Shown one piece after another: positions 1 to 9,124 of a stretch of 27,033 nucleotides of DNA. The notes under the pieces were generated by a model. The model made no database searches and was not told the origin of the DNA. It worked only from the letters and a program-made list of their open reading frames with translations. Each line of letters opens with the position of its first letter. Positions within the stretch are counted from its first letter, which is position 1. The stretch is taken from positions 1 through 27,033 of IMG/VR virus record IMGVR_UViG_3300034103_000544; one strand, written 5' to 3'. Source of the DNA: a virus. The position numbers and the translations under genes are program-made.

Positions 1-12
1 ATAATATATTTA

Positions 13-1518
13 TTAAACTAGGTTGTAACGGAAATCCACTACTTTTGTTGGATCAGTAATCATCATTCCACCCCACATCATTCTGTGAATTTCATAACCA
101 TCAGATCTAGATACTGCCATTGAAGGAGAACCTTTACCTGCAGGTGTGAATGGATCACGCATACCTGGGATATAACGGAATACAGATGGTTGACCTTTTA
201 CAGATACTCTCTTAATTCCTGATTCACCACCAAAATCCATAGCAATCATTCTACGAGATTCAGTAGTTCCACCTTCTGGGTGAGTTTCAGGGAAAAGAAC
301 TTTATCATCAAACATTGGACAATACATTAATTCAAATGTAATACCATTGATTGAGTAGTACTTAGTAAACTGGAAACCAGCAGAAAGTGGCTTAGGAATA
401 CCTGTAAGTTTTCCACCATTTTCTTTATGGATTGTAGTATCATTACTACGACCAGGACCACCAGCACCAATCATTAATTCAGTACCACCTTTAGCAAGTA
501 CAGCTCTGTGGAAATCACGGATACCATATTCACCTGTACACAAAGTAACAACTCTGTTACCCATTTCAATTCTACCAATAGATAGATCCAAGAATACTTC
601 AGTTAAGAAATCCAAGTCAAGAGTTGAGTAATAGTGAATGTTAGATGGTGCAATTTGCTCAAATAAACCAGCACCTGATTCCAATGGATACTTACCAGAA
701 GCATCTTTGTTTAAGAACAAATCTTTTTCTGTAAAGTTGTGTAGACCATAAAAGTGCATAACTACGTTAGCAACTTCAGCTTGGTACATAGCTACCATAT
801 CAAGGTAGTTAATCCAAACTTTTTCTTGCTTACCATCAAGTCCTGGGAAAGAGAATTCTAATGGATAGTTTTTACCTTCGTTAATCATGTTACCAGGAAC
901 TTCATACTCAAAACGCTGCATAGTAATTCTGTTACGCATTCTGAATGGTGAAGTGAAATTAGGCTTCTGACCTCTATTAGAAAGTGTAGATGGTGCTACG
1001 TTGAAAAACTTAGCCCAACGCTGACCAGCTTCAAGTTCTTCTGCAGGAACAGAAAGAGTTGGATCTGATGTCAAAAGTTCTACTTCATACTCATAGTTAG
1101 TACCTTTAGGCTTAACAGAAATTACACGAAGTAAGTATTCTGCTTTATTACCTTTTAGGATATTGTCTGCTTCAAAATACTCTTCTCCAAATACCATATA
1201 GAAAGCAGCAACACCACCACCTAGTTCACCTAAACTAGCAGCAGAATTATTACCAGCATCATAAGCATCTAGTAAAGGAATATTTTTATCATGTTGACCT
1301 TGGAGCATCCACTCATAGTAGTTATTTTCTTCAACTTCCACAGTTGGAAATTGGTTAAGGAAGTCAAACATCGCATTCTTCAAATTAGTTCTAAAAATCT
1401 GGTGAATGGTGTTAGTTACAAGCTGAGGTCGCTTCATGTATAAAGCTCCCAAGTTATTTGCAGTTACTAGACCATTGTAGTCTTTGGCTGCGTATTTCTG
1501 TAGTTGAAATAATTGCAT
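13..1518 (-). CDS. Major capsid protein (crAss-like HK97-fold MCP)
   Basis: Predicted main shell subunit of the icosahedral head. The 501-residue product has the length and character of crAss-like major capsid proteins, including an N-terminal stretch starting MQLFQLQKYAAKDYNGLV and a glycine-rich segment near residues 343-357 (KGGTELMIGAGGPGRS). The assignment rests on overall resemblance to the family and on position at the end of a portal-scaffold-MCP series. It starts 8 nt after the stop of the upstream gene, so the two are probably co-transcribed. Codon choice is less AT-biased than in neighbouring genes, with several CGT/CGC arginines and GGT glycines, as expected for a very highly expressed protein. 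The gene ends with TAA 12 nt from the window edge, so any terminator lies outside. Confidence 0.9.
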   Translation of the reverse strand: MQLFQLQKYAAKDYNGLVTANNLGALYMKRPQLVTNTIHQIFRTNLKNAMFDFLNQFPTVEVEENNYYEWMLQGQHDKNIPLLDAYDAGNNSAASLGELGGGVAAFYMVFGEEYFEADNILKGNKAEYLLRVISVKPKGTNYEYEVELLTSDPTLSVPAEELEAGQRWAKFFNVAPSTLSNRGQKPNFTSPFRMRNRITMQRFEYEVPGNMINEGKNYPLEFSFPGLDGKQEKVWINYLDMVAMYQAEVANVVMHFYGLHNFTEKDLFLNKDASGKYPLESGAGLFEQIAPSNIHYYSTLDLDFLTEVFLDLSIGRIEMGNRVVTLCTGEYGIRDFHRAVLAKGGTELMIGAGGPGRSNDTTIHKENGGKLTGIPKPLSAGFQFTKYYSINGITFELMYCPMFDDKVLFPETHPEGGTTESRRMIAMDFGGESGIKRVSVKGQPSVFRYIPGMRDPFTPAGKGSPSMAVSRSDGYEIHRMMWGGMMITDPTKVVDFRYNLV

Positions 1519-1526
1519 GGTTTTAT

Positions 1527-2723
1527 TTATTTATTTTTAAGGAAATGTTCAAGTGAGGATAACACATCAGATTCTTTTTCAGATATATTATTACTCAAGT
1601 TTGAGCCTGATCTAAATGCAGCTTTTTTTAATCTGTCATCTATTGATCTTGAAACTTTAGTTTCCGCTAATCTCATGAGTTTAGTTAAGTCAGGTTTAAG
1701 ATTACCTCTTTCATCTGTATTAAATAAACCAAGTTCAGTCAGATAATGCAACTGCATTCTAAAGGCTTCAGGATTTTTTCTTGACAAGGCTGCTACTTTG
1801 TTTAATGGTTGTTTATTTTCATCATAGGCAACTGTTTCTGTCATTGACTTATACAGTTGGTCTTTCATTTTATCTGTAAGAGCAACTCCTTTGAAAATCT
1901 CTGGAGTTTGTGTTATTGCTGCTTTTAAAGCTTGAAGTCTTTGACTAGCTTCATGTTGTCTTTTTTGAGTATTATATTGCTCTTCTTGTTTTTTAAACTC
2001 AATTTGTTTTTGAGCTTCTTGATTTAATGACTGAGCTGCTTCTAAACCTTCATCAGCTAATTCATCTAAATCTCTAGCTCTTTCTACATACTTATTAATT
2101 TTCTCATTAGAAAACCCTTTAGTTCTAAGAAGTTCTCTGTAAAGCTGTTCTGCTTTTGCAGGATTACTTTCAAGATCTTCTTTAGTAACATTAGAATAGT
2201 CTACTAATTTACTACCAATATCAGATGCTGAATCTTCATCTAACCCATCCATAAATAACTGGAATTGAGTTCTCATTTTAGCTGGCATTTCAGATACAAC
2301 TTCTTCAAAGATTTTTAATCCTCTTTTAAAGTCACGTCTTTCCATTAAGTATTTAAAACTCTCAGGAGAACCATCAAATTCAAAATCATCATCAGAAGCA
2401 AAATCTTCATCATCAAATAAACCTTCAGATTTTAACTGTTCAGCTAAAACCTTATATAAAGGTTCATCTTCTTTATCATCATTCAAAGAACTATCAGCAT
2501 CATTAGGAGCAAAATCTTTTGCTTTCTTTTCAATGCTTTTTTCTTGGTCAATATCATCGTCTTCTGAATCACTAATCAGATTAGACAATTCTGTATCAAA
2601 ATCAAAATCACTGCTTTCAGCAACATCCTTTATTAAGTTCTTGTCTGAAGAGTTGTCAATTGTTTCTATTCCATCACCATCTGGTTCACCAAATTCGGGG
2701 GAGTAATACTTATTTACTTTCAT
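1527..2723 (-). CDS. Acidic coiled-coil head protein, probable scaffold
   Basis: A 398-residue product whose first ~130 residues are very rich in Asp, Glu and Ser. The rest is predicted to be helical, with a Gln/Lys/Glu-rich coiled-coil-like stretch around residues 225-265, and it ends in a basic tail. I see no enzymatic motif. Its place between the portal and major capsid genes, and its acidic, helical composition, match scaffolding proteins of tailed phages, which fill the procapsid during assembly and leave before DNA entry. This is inference from position and composition; an internal head protein is the main alternative. It follows the portal gene by 72 nt and has its own promoter-like element (TAATTTTG on the minus strand, 2740-2747). 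Confidence 0.55.
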   Translation of the reverse strand: MKVNKYYSPEFGEPDGDGIETIDNSSDKNLIKDVAESSDFDFDTELSNLISDSEDDDIDQEKSIEKKAKDFAPNDADSSLNDDKEDEPLYKVLAEQLKSEGLFDDEDFASDDDFEFDGSPESFKYLMERRDFKRGLKIFEEVVSEMPAKMRTQFQLFMDGLDEDSASDIGSKLVDYSNVTKEDLESNPAKAEQLYRELLRTKGFSNEKINKYVERARDLDELADEGLEAAQSLNQEAQKQIEFKKQEEQYNTQKRQHEASQRLQALKAAITQTPEIFKGVALTDKMKDQLYKSMTETVAYDENKQPLNKVAALSRKNPEAFRMQLHYLTELGLFNTDERGNLKPDLTKLMRLAETKVSRSIDDRLKKAAFRSGSNLSNNISEKESDVLSSLEHFLKNK

Positions 2724-2739
2724 TTTTCTTACTTGTTTA

Positions 2740-2747
2740 CAAAATTA
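2740..2747 (-). promoter_or_regulatory. Candidate late promoter -7 element (TAATTTTG)
   Basis: On the minus strand this reads TAATTTTGTAAAC, matching the Bacteroidota -7 consensus TAnnTTTG, 17 nt before the scaffold-candidate ATG. The same TAnnTTTGTA core precedes the portal, the 127-residue helical gene and the GroES-like gene. No clear -33 TTTG is visible. Confidence 0.5.
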
Positions 2748-2795
2748 TGTTTATTAATTCTTATCTTATTGATATATAAGCTTATTCTATATAGC

Positions 2796-5330
2796 TTATT
2801 TTTTATCATATTTATTCTTATTTTCTTTAGCAATCTTTAGAGCAGTCTCTGCTTTAAGTTGCTCAGTTTCTTTTTTAGAAGAAATTTCTTTTTCTTTAAC
2901 AGCTAGCTTTTTTCTTTCAATTTCATTTTTTTGTCTATCTACAGAATATTTTAATTGATGTTCTTTATCTTTTTGTACTTGATCAAAAGTCATTTTTTGT
3001 TGTTGTAAAGCAATCTTACTTTGTTCTAATACATCAGGCACCATATTCTCATTGATATCTTGTTCTTGAGCAAAGCCCATAGCTTTAAGAGTTTCAACTT
3101 GGATTTTATTATCTCTATCTAATTGTCTATTGACATCTTCTCTATCAAGTTTAGCATATTCAAGTTGTAATGCTTGTTGTTGTAATTCAGCTTGTTGAGC
3201 TGCAAGTTCTTTTTGATGCTGTTGTTCAGCTTTTTGTTGTTCTTGCTGTTCTTGAGCCATTTTATCTTGAGCTTCTTCTAGATATCTAGCCAAGCTTGAT
3301 ATACTATCTTTTTTATAGATTTCAATAAGATCTCTAAACTTAATCTGACCTGTTTGCATACCTGCATGAGCCAATTGATTAAGTGCTTGCATAAGTTCTT
3401 GAGTATTTGGACCATCATCTATGTGGATATCATATTCAGATTCACAAAATTCATCATAACTATCAACTACTTCAACCATCATATCATCACCTACATACTG
3501 TACTTTCTTTGGATTATTTTTCCAAACATACTTAGCAACTTCTAATAATCTTTGCATACAATCTCTCTTAAATGAGTTGTGTAGTGCAAAGTATTTTTCA
3601 GTCATTGAGTTAGATGCTGACCATCCCATATTAGATGTACCTACATTGGCATCACCTTTAATATCACCTTGTCTGTATTCATTAACTCCAGATATTAAAT
3701 CCATCTGTGACTTAATAAACCCAATAAGGTTAACGTGTTGTGTAATATAGTTACCCATTTCAAGGTTAATACCTTGTGCTGACATTTGATTAAAAGTACC
3801 TGCAGATTTACCTTGCATTGGTCCTTTAATTACTTCATTAGTTGGGTCTAAGAATAAAATGTTAGTTGCTTCTGCATACTGCAACCACTTCAAAGGATCC
3901 CATTCTGATGGAATCATACTTACGTTGATTCCTAACATTGGGCCTTTGTACTTTGATAAGGCTAGGTTTAATCTGTGAAAATAAATATCATATAAATAAT
4001 CCATTGGTTTAATGTTGTCCATAAAAGACATTACCCTTGAATTATTAGTGTTACAGTAAATACCTACATAAGGTGGTTTACTTTCTGATAAATTAGACAT
4101 ACTCCTTGATTGATAAGGGATTGGTCTAATCTTTACATAAATATCGTTTGCTATCTTTGTTCCTTCCCACCACTCATTAATCCATAAGTAGTCTACTACC
4201 TCTCCTGCTTCTTTATCTATCTTGTAATACTCGTCTACAATCTTTTCTTGTTGGCTACCATCTTCATCGTAGTACTTTACCTTACCAATCTTTCTTCTTG
4301 ATTTCCAGCACACTCTCATTATTCTCACATTACCACGTTGGTCATAAGCACCACCAAAATAATGTGTAGCAATTTGATTAGGTACAAACAACTCCCCTGC
4401 TGTATACCCAAATCTCTCTTCTACTGTAATATCCCTATTATAAGCCATTTGAATACCACCAGTTTTCATACTGTTGTATTCCTTGCTTTGCTCTAGTGTA
4501 TCTATCTCATCCTTAGTAAGTTCATTGTGATAGTAATCTACTACTTGACCTACTGACATCATTGTATATTCTACAATCCAATCTGCATCTTCAAGTTTGT
4601 AAGTCTCAGGAGATTGTATAGTAAACAAATACAAAGGGTTAACCTTTCTAAATACTATATCATTACCTAATTCCTCAATACACACTACTTCTTCACCACA
4701 AACTAAGAAATCTTCCCAACATCTTAGGAAAGTATCTGATACATCAAGTCTTTTATATTCATACTTAAGTATCTTATTAGCAGTCATTTCTTTTAAATCC
4801 TGATAACTATATTTAAGATACTTGTCATATTTAGCAATTTCTTTTTGCATTTCTTCTTCCATAGCTTTTGGGTCAATTTGTTGACCTTCTACAGAAGCTT
4901 CTAATTTTTGTACTGCAATATCTACTAATTTCTTATGCCACATATCTCTGATATTCTCCTCTTTAGAAGAAATACCCATTTGGTCATCAGATGATATATA
5001 AGCTTTAAATGGATACCTAGTTAATCTCTTTGCTTCTTCACCTACTAAAGTGTTAATCTTAGAGTTACCTAATCCAATATGCTGCATACTTTTAGGAGCA
5101 GCAGAAAACTCTACTCCATAAGGCTCACAAATCTGTTGTATATCTTTATCTGTAAGCATGTTGTTCCTAAGTCTGTAGTTAACTTTTTTATTATAAAAAG
5201 TCTGTCTTACTACAGAGGAATCAAACATCAATACATTCTCCCCAGCATCTACGCATCTCATTCCCCACTCTAAATCCTTTCTGGAATCTGGTAAAGCTTG
5301 TTCTGGTACTTGTATTACTAAATTATTCAT
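2796..5330 (-). CDS. Portal protein
   Basis: An 844-residue product resembling crAss-like portal proteins, which form the dodecameric DNA channel at one head vertex, contact TerL during packaging and later connect to the tail. A long mixed body (residues about 1-660) carries family-like segments, such as the region reading RQGDIKGDANVGTSNMGWS near residue 555. A C-terminal helical tail (about residues 680-844) is extremely rich in Gln, Glu and Lys and probably forms a coiled coil or the barrel/internal crown. It lies directly after TerL (40 nt gap) in the order TerL-portal-scaffold-MCP. The start at 5330 is supported by a promoter-like TAAATTTG 11 nt upstream. Confidence 0.85.
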   Translation of the reverse strand: MNNLVIQVPEQALPDSRKDLEWGMRCVDAGENVLMFDSSVVRQTFYNKKVNYRLRNNMLTDKDIQQICEPYGVEFSAAPKSMQHIGLGNSKINTLVGEEAKRLTRYPFKAYISSDDQMGISSKEENIRDMWHKKLVDIAVQKLEASVEGQQIDPKAMEEEMQKEIAKYDKYLKYSYQDLKEMTANKILKYEYKRLDVSDTFLRCWEDFLVCGEEVVCIEELGNDIVFRKVNPLYLFTIQSPETYKLEDADWIVEYTMMSVGQVVDYYHNELTKDEIDTLEQSKEYNSMKTGGIQMAYNRDITVEERFGYTAGELFVPNQIATHYFGGAYDQRGNVRIMRVCWKSRRKIGKVKYYDEDGSQQEKIVDEYYKIDKEAGEVVDYLWINEWWEGTKIANDIYVKIRPIPYQSRSMSNLSESKPPYVGIYCNTNNSRVMSFMDNIKPMDYLYDIYFHRLNLALSKYKGPMLGINVSMIPSEWDPLKWLQYAEATNILFLDPTNEVIKGPMQGKSAGTFNQMSAQGINLEMGNYITQHVNLIGFIKSQMDLISGVNEYRQGDIKGDANVGTSNMGWSASNSMTEKYFALHNSFKRDCMQRLLEVAKYVWKNNPKKVQYVGDDMMVEVVDSYDEFCESEYDIHIDDGPNTQELMQALNQLAHAGMQTGQIKFRDLIEIYKKDSISSLARYLEEAQDKMAQEQQEQQKAEQQHQKELAAQQAELQQQALQLEYAKLDREDVNRQLDRDNKIQVETLKAMGFAQEQDINENMVPDVLEQSKIALQQQKMTFDQVQKDKEHQLKYSVDRQKNEIERKKLAVKEKEISSKKETEQLKAETALKIAKENKNKYDKK

Positions 5331-5340
5331 ATTAAGTTTA

Positions 5341-5348
5341 CAAATTTA
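5341..5348 (-). promoter_or_regulatory. Candidate late promoter -7 element (TAAATTTG)
   Basis: The minus strand reads GTAAATTTGTAAAC, with TAnnTTTG 11 nt before the portal ATG. The gap between TerL and portal is only 40 nt, so most of it is this element. A CAA (TTG on the minus strand) lies about 16 nt upstream at 5365-5367, a weak -33 candidate. Confidence 0.5.
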
Positions 5349-5370
5349 CGTTTATTTAGTTTACCAATTG

Positions 5371-7413
5371 TTATTTAGTAAACATATTATTAAAAAAAGC
5401 ACCACCCTCACTATAGCTATTATCAGCAAATGGGTCATCACTGTGTTTTAAAAATCCTCTTTCTTTAAAGAAATCAGATTCTAAAAAATTCTTGGTACTT
5501 CTTGTCTCAGCTTGTATTGCTTGTTTGTTCAAAGTTACATCTAAAATCAATACAGCAATTAAGGCTGATACCCTATCAAAGTTTCCATCTTTATTCCACT
5601 TAATCAATTCTTGTATTAAACCTGTAGAACGGAGTCTATTTACATTAAGTATTTCTGAGTTAGGTTCAATTGGTTCTAATAACCACTCTCTAATTAACTC
5701 TCTACCCCATGTATTTGTTCTCTCTGTTGCTTTAAAACCATAAGACGTATTTAAATTAGGTTTCCACTCAATCTTATCTCTAAGTTGCATTGGAGTCTCT
5801 GCTAGCATGTGTAAACACTTTCTATGTTCCATGTAAGTAACAAAACCTAACTTATTAATCTCGGGAAATCCTGCAGCATTGTAGTACACTATTAATTTTC
5901 TACAGTTTTCATAGAAATCTTTGGCTAATTGTGGTCTACCTGTGTACTCAGCTACTATTCTTCTAGTAAATCTATCAAATACAAAGGCACAACCTACTGA
6001 ATCTGTAGTAGAATAGTCATCATCATAGGGGTCAATACCTACAACATACCTTCTAACAAACACTTTTCCATCACTATCTTTCTGTGGTTGCTCATAAATC
6101 TCTATACATCCTACAATACTATCATCAGGTCTTCTTTTAATAGGATAATCTCTAAGTGGATGTAAATTATCCATAGTAGTAAACCTTAATTCTCCATCTT
6201 CTGAAGGTGCAATTACACCAAGCCAGTTACTCTCAATATATTTTTGAGAATTTACTTTAATATCAGCTAATCTTTCATTAAGTAGCATAGTAGGAAACAT
6301 ATTTCCTGATGTTACTAAAAATGCTTCTGATGGTGTAAGTGGATACTGTGTCACTGCATCTCTATAAGCTGATGGATTACCTTTTTTAGTTTCTCTGTAA
6401 GCCATAATTGACTTTAAAGCATACTCTTCATTGGAATTACCATCATTATCTACTAATGGTACAGTTTTTTTAGTTTCTTTATCTGTGTGTACTCCAAATC
6501 TTTGCTTAGTAGACGGTAAAAACCACCCACATTGTTGGTTTCCTTTTTCAGGTTCCCACTCATTAGGAAATGCTAATAGATTAAACCTTTCTGGGTCATA
6601 ATACATTTCAGAAAATGCAGCAGTTCCACCACCCATGTCTCCACCTGTACCATAAATAATAGGAATACCAATAACATCATCACCATCTTTCCAGCAAGGC
6701 TCAGAAATATTGTATGATTCTATGATATTACTAAAGATACCTGCTTCCTCAAATAGGAAAATAGAACTACTCATACCTGCAGATGCAAATGAGTTGTCTT
6801 TAAATGTAATCTTTCTAATATCAGATTGGTAACCTACCCATACATCTCTACCATCTTCCATCTTTTGTTGATGTCTAGACTTCACATAGTCCTGAGTATT
6901 AGGGTTTCTAGGTTTATACCATACAGTATTCTGATCTAGAAAGTTAATATTATTCAATGTCATAGCCATTGTGTTATCAGAATACTTATTTTCATAAGCA
7001 GAGATAATACACTTGGCATTTCTAAAGAAGTTATATTCATGTACAACTAGTGCAGCATTTTTGTAAGAAAATCCAGTTCTTCTTGGCTTAACCATGATAA
7101 AACCTTTTTTCTCTTTTCTTGCTTGCTCAATTAACGTAAAGAATTCTAAATCTACATCTGTAAATCTAGGGAATCCTTCAGTCTTTCTCCCAGTCTTTTC
7201 ATCTTTTAAAAGCATCCTAGTGTAGTTCAGGTAGAAATAATATGTCCCAGGTATTGTAGTATTACCTATAGTTACACCTTCCATACACTTTCTTACTTCC
7301 TCTTTCCAAAACTCATTATATTGGTATGTACCAATAAGAGCTTTAGTATAAAATCCCGTAGTTTCAAACTCTGTTCTAGCCTCTAGGAATGCTTTTGTAT
7401 TACTTAATATCAT
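5371..7413 (-). CDS. terL: Terminase large subunit (TerL)
   Basis: The 680-residue DNA-packaging motor: an N-terminal ATPase drives DNA into the prohead and a C-terminal RNase H-like nuclease cuts the concatemer. Visible motifs are a Walker A-like P-loop at residues 109-116 (KPRRTGFS), a Walker B with catalytic acid at about 217-225 (SIFLFEEAG), and a nuclease motif with Asp461 in VVGIDPYDDD. Further acidic positions lie around Glu529 and the late DRVSALIAVLILD segment. The length fits crAss-like TerL. The ATG overlaps the stop of the upstream gene as ATGA, suggesting translational coupling to the TerS candidate. The assignment is firm; the exact third nuclease acid is inferred. Confidence 0.95.
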   Translation of the reverse strand: MILSNTKAFLEARTEFETTGFYTKALIGTYQYNEFWKEEVRKCMEGVTIGNTTIPGTYYFYLNYTRMLLKDEKTGRKTEGFPRFTDVDLEFFTLIEQARKEKKGFIMVKPRRTGFSYKNAALVVHEYNFFRNAKCIISAYENKYSDNTMAMTLNNINFLDQNTVWYKPRNPNTQDYVKSRHQQKMEDGRDVWVGYQSDIRKITFKDNSFASAGMSSSIFLFEEAGIFSNIIESYNISEPCWKDGDDVIGIPIIYGTGGDMGGGTAAFSEMYYDPERFNLLAFPNEWEPEKGNQQCGWFLPSTKQRFGVHTDKETKKTVPLVDNDGNSNEEYALKSIMAYRETKKGNPSAYRDAVTQYPLTPSEAFLVTSGNMFPTMLLNERLADIKVNSQKYIESNWLGVIAPSEDGELRFTTMDNLHPLRDYPIKRRPDDSIVGCIEIYEQPQKDSDGKVFVRRYVVGIDPYDDDYSTTDSVGCAFVFDRFTRRIVAEYTGRPQLAKDFYENCRKLIVYYNAAGFPEINKLGFVTYMEHRKCLHMLAETPMQLRDKIEWKPNLNTSYGFKATERTNTWGRELIREWLLEPIEPNSEILNVNRLRSTGLIQELIKWNKDGNFDRVSALIAVLILDVTLNKQAIQAETRSTKNFLESDFFKERGFLKHSDDPFADNSYSEGGAFFNNMFTK

Positions 7414-7931
7414 ACATTAAAAGATGTGTTTACAATTTTATCTCCTCTATTCTTAATAGCAGTAGTTTCCTTTTCAGATTTAACTGCTGATTCCAATGTC
7501 TTGTACTGTGAGATTACCTTACTAATAGAATCCATTATCTTTAATACTGGTGTAACTGATTCACTATCAAGGGTATTCTCTTTCAAATAGTCTGACATCT
7601 CTTCTATCTTATCCTTAACACTATTAAACAACCTTTCAATAGGTGTTTCCTTTAGTCCTTTGTATATCTTACAAGCCTGCTGGACTTGCTCTGAAGCTTC
7701 ATATTCTTTTTTACCAATAACTTCCTCTTTGATTGCTTCAATTCTTTTTTCTTCTGAGTAGTTATTATATGGAGAGTTGAAATCACATAGATGGTAAATA
7801 TACTTAAAGTCGTTGTAAGCATTAATTTTATTTTTACTCTTATCACTCTTCCAAAGAGTCTCAAAACACTCAATAGTCAAGATCTCTGGTGAGATGGTAA
7901 TCTCATTATCCTTTAGATCAAAAATCTTCAT
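7410..7931 (-). CDS. Possible terminase small subunit
   Basis: A 173-residue, mostly helical, charged protein directly upstream of TerL, with a 4-nt ATGA overlap. A small subunit that binds packaging-site DNA commonly sits here, and the size fits. However, I do not recognise a clear helix-turn-helix, and small terminases diverge very fast, so this is inference from position. The N-terminal half (ECFETLWKSDKSKNKINAYN and the YIYHLCDF segment) is distinctive and could mark a crAss-specific family. Its start overlaps the preceding stop by one base (TAATG). An unrelated packaging or head-completion protein is the alternative. Confidence 0.4.
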   Translation of the reverse strand: MKIFDLKDNEITISPEILTIECFETLWKSDKSKNKINAYNDFKYIYHLCDFNSPYNNYSEEKRIEAIKEEVIGKKEYEASEQVQQACKIYKGLKETPIERLFNSVKDKIEEMSDYLKENTLDSESVTPVLKIMDSISKVISQYKTLESAVKSEKETTAIKNRGDKIVNTSFNV

Positions 7932-8314
7932 TACTTAAGGTATGTTAGTTTATAAATTGTAGAGTATGCTAGTGATGCAATTTCATCAACTTGGTTTTTT
8001 AAAAACTCATCTTTAAATACATCTCTTGAGCTTTCTACATACTTAGCAAACTCTTCAAGAAAAGTTAAGAAATTATCTGGCTTTGTGTATTTAATATCAA
8101 TGTTAACAATACCATGTTTACCTTGGTAGCTTTCTACAAAGCCATCAGTTAAGTCTAATAACTCATCATAGAATGTGTTTAAGGCATTGTGTGCAGCAAA
8201 GCTTCTAGTTTTTAAATGCTCAACATGAGCAGCATCCCTAAGTTCAAATAATCTTCCTATAAACCTAAGTGGAGAGTTCATTGGATTGTCTCTCAATCTT
8301 TTTGTTAATTCCAT
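7931..8314 (-). CDS. Helical DUF5856-like / ferritin-like candidate protein
   Basis: A 127-residue predicted helical bundle. Residues about 41-68 (AAHNALNTFYDELLDLTDGF and on) have the spacing of a ferritin/Dps-type helix: His, then a run of acidic residues on one helix face (FYDELLDLTDGFVE). I associate this pattern with a phage family of unknown function (DUF5856, from memory). If it is ferritin-like, it could bind metal or protect DNA, but not all four metal ligands can be assigned by eye. It lies between the HU/IHF-like gene (50 nt overlap) and the TerS candidate (1 nt overlap), among head-assembly genes. A promoter-like TAAATTTG is 28 nt upstream. Confidence 0.45.
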   Translation of the reverse strand: MELTKRLRDNPMNSPLRFIGRLFELRDAAHVEHLKTRSFAAHNALNTFYDELLDLTDGFVESYQGKHGIVNIDIKYTKPDNFLTFLEEFAKYVESSRDVFKDEFLKNQVDEIASLAYSTIYKLTYLK

Positions 8315-8528
8315 ATCTTTTTAATTTACTTTTATTTACTACAAATTTACCAAAATTTTTGACAATACAGTTACTATTCCAAGTTTCTGGGTTATTGTCA
8401 TTGATTTTACTAAACTCTTCTTCTAAGAAAACAAACACATCACAGTAGATACTCTTAGCATCCTTGTATGATATATTATGTCTCTTACTTATTTCTGTTA
8501 GTACCTTTACTACCTCTTGCTGCAGCAT
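8265..8528 (-). CDS. HU/IHF-family DNA-binding protein
   Basis: The 87-residue product fits one subunit of the HU/IHF family, small dimeric proteins that bend and compact DNA. The N-terminal half is helical (QEVVKVLTEISKRHNISYKD), followed by a turn and the family-typical core VKNFGKFVVNKSKLKRYG, equivalent to the xxxGFGxFxxxxR region. The DNA-binding arm is shorter or atypical. IHF-like genes next to the packaging genes are a recurring feature of crAss-like phages. Its ATG lies inside the upstream gene (44 nt overlap) and its 3' end overlaps the downstream gene by 50 nt, an unusually compressed arrangement. The start is fixed because the first helix needs the residues after Met1. Confidence 0.75.
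   Translation of the reverse strand: MLQQEVVKVLTEISKRHNISYKDAKSIYCDVFVFLEEEFSKINDNNPETWNSNCIVKNFGKFVVNKSKLKRYGINKKIERQSNELST
8342..8349 (-). promoter_or_regulatory. Candidate late promoter -7 element (TAAATTTG)
   Basis: The minus strand reads GTAAATTTGTAG, a TAnnTTTG match inside the 3' part of the HU/IHF-like gene and 28 nt before the ATG of the 127-residue helical protein. It shares the TTTGTA core with other late leaders. No good -33 element is seen. Confidence 0.4.
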
Positions 8529-8808
8529 ATAATCCTTTTATTATTACTCTTTGTGGTGTATTCTTCATCTCCATTAACTGCTCAAAAGAATGCTTAACAG
8601 GTAACCAACCATCTATAGTCCTAAGTAGGCATCTAGTTTTGTATGGCTTGTTAGTTCTCTCATTAATAATTTCTGAAAATTCTATTACTTCATGAATCTC
8701 AACTCTCTTAACTATAAACTTTCCTGGAATCTCAAGAGTGACTGGTTCCCCATTCTCATCTTTAGAGTTTTGTATTGTGAAAGTTTGTTCAAGAGCTTTG
8801 ATTATCAT
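8485..8808 (-). CDS. Hypothetical late-region protein (107 aa)
   Basis: I do not recognise this family. The 107-residue product is predicted to be mainly beta-strand in its first half (EQTFTIQNSKDENGEP, TLEIPGKFIVKRVEI) and ends in a basic Gly/Arg/Lys-rich tail. That mix would suit a small nucleic-acid-binding or structural protein, but nothing proves it. It starts within ATGA at the end of the upstream gene and its last 44 nt overlap the HU/IHF-like gene, so it belongs to the same translationally coupled late operon. Confidence 0.7.
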   Translation of the reverse strand: MIIKALEQTFTIQNSKDENGEPVTLEIPGKFIVKRVEIHEVIEFSEIINERTNKPYKTRCLLRTIDGWLPVKHSFEQLMEMKNTPQRVIIKGLYAAARGSKGTNRNK

Positions 8809-9095
8809 CCTATTATAAAGTGGTTTAAGTAATTAATCCAAAGTTCTCTTTTGCTCCCTTCTACAATCCTATTATATTCCTTAATAGATTCATGATTAGA
8901 TGGCAGTACTTTAAAAACCAGGACCCATTTACCATCAGGAAGTTTCTCCACATGTTTGATATACTGATACCTTTTATTTCTCTTAATAAATTTCTTAGCA
9001 AGTTCTGTGTATACACCTAGTTTTTCTATTACTGCATCAAATTCTTTGTGAACAAACACTACTGTATTTGACCCACATTTAGGATCTATAATCAT
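8805..9095 (-). CDS. Hypothetical late-region protein (96 aa)
   Basis: An unrecognised 96-residue protein with mixed helix/strand character and many Lys residues (KKFIKRNKRYQYIKHVEKL around residues 34-52). I chose the ATG at 9093-9095 (MIIDPKCGS). The frame extends to a TTG at 9122, but the extra residues look like leader sequence and contain promoter-like elements. The stop overlaps the next start as ATGA. A TATTTTTG element lies 17 nt upstream, the same distance as for the GroES-like and scaffold-candidate genes. Confidence 0.65.
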   Translation of the reverse strand: MIIDPKCGSNTVVFVHKEFDAVIEKLGVYTELAKKFIKRNKRYQYIKHVEKLPDGKWVLVFKVLPSNHESIKEYNRIVEGSKRELWINYLNHFIIG

Positions 9096-9111
9096 TATTA
9101 GAATCTTTAAA

Positions 9112-9119
9112 CAAAAATA
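9112..9119 (-). promoter_or_regulatory. Candidate late promoter -7 element (TATTTTTG)
   Basis: TAnnTTTG on the minus strand, 17 nt upstream of the ATG at 9095. A second match, TAATTTTG (minus strand of 9120-9127), abuts it. Either could serve. Both fall between the stop of the 69-residue gene and the 96-residue gene. Confidence 0.35.
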
Positions 9120-9124
9120 CAAAA

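Noticed and set aside
2776-2799. Hairpin ATAAGC/GCTTAT after the portal gene as terminator
   Set aside because: The stem is only six AT-rich base pairs, and the T run lies on the plus strand, the wrong direction for the portal transcript.
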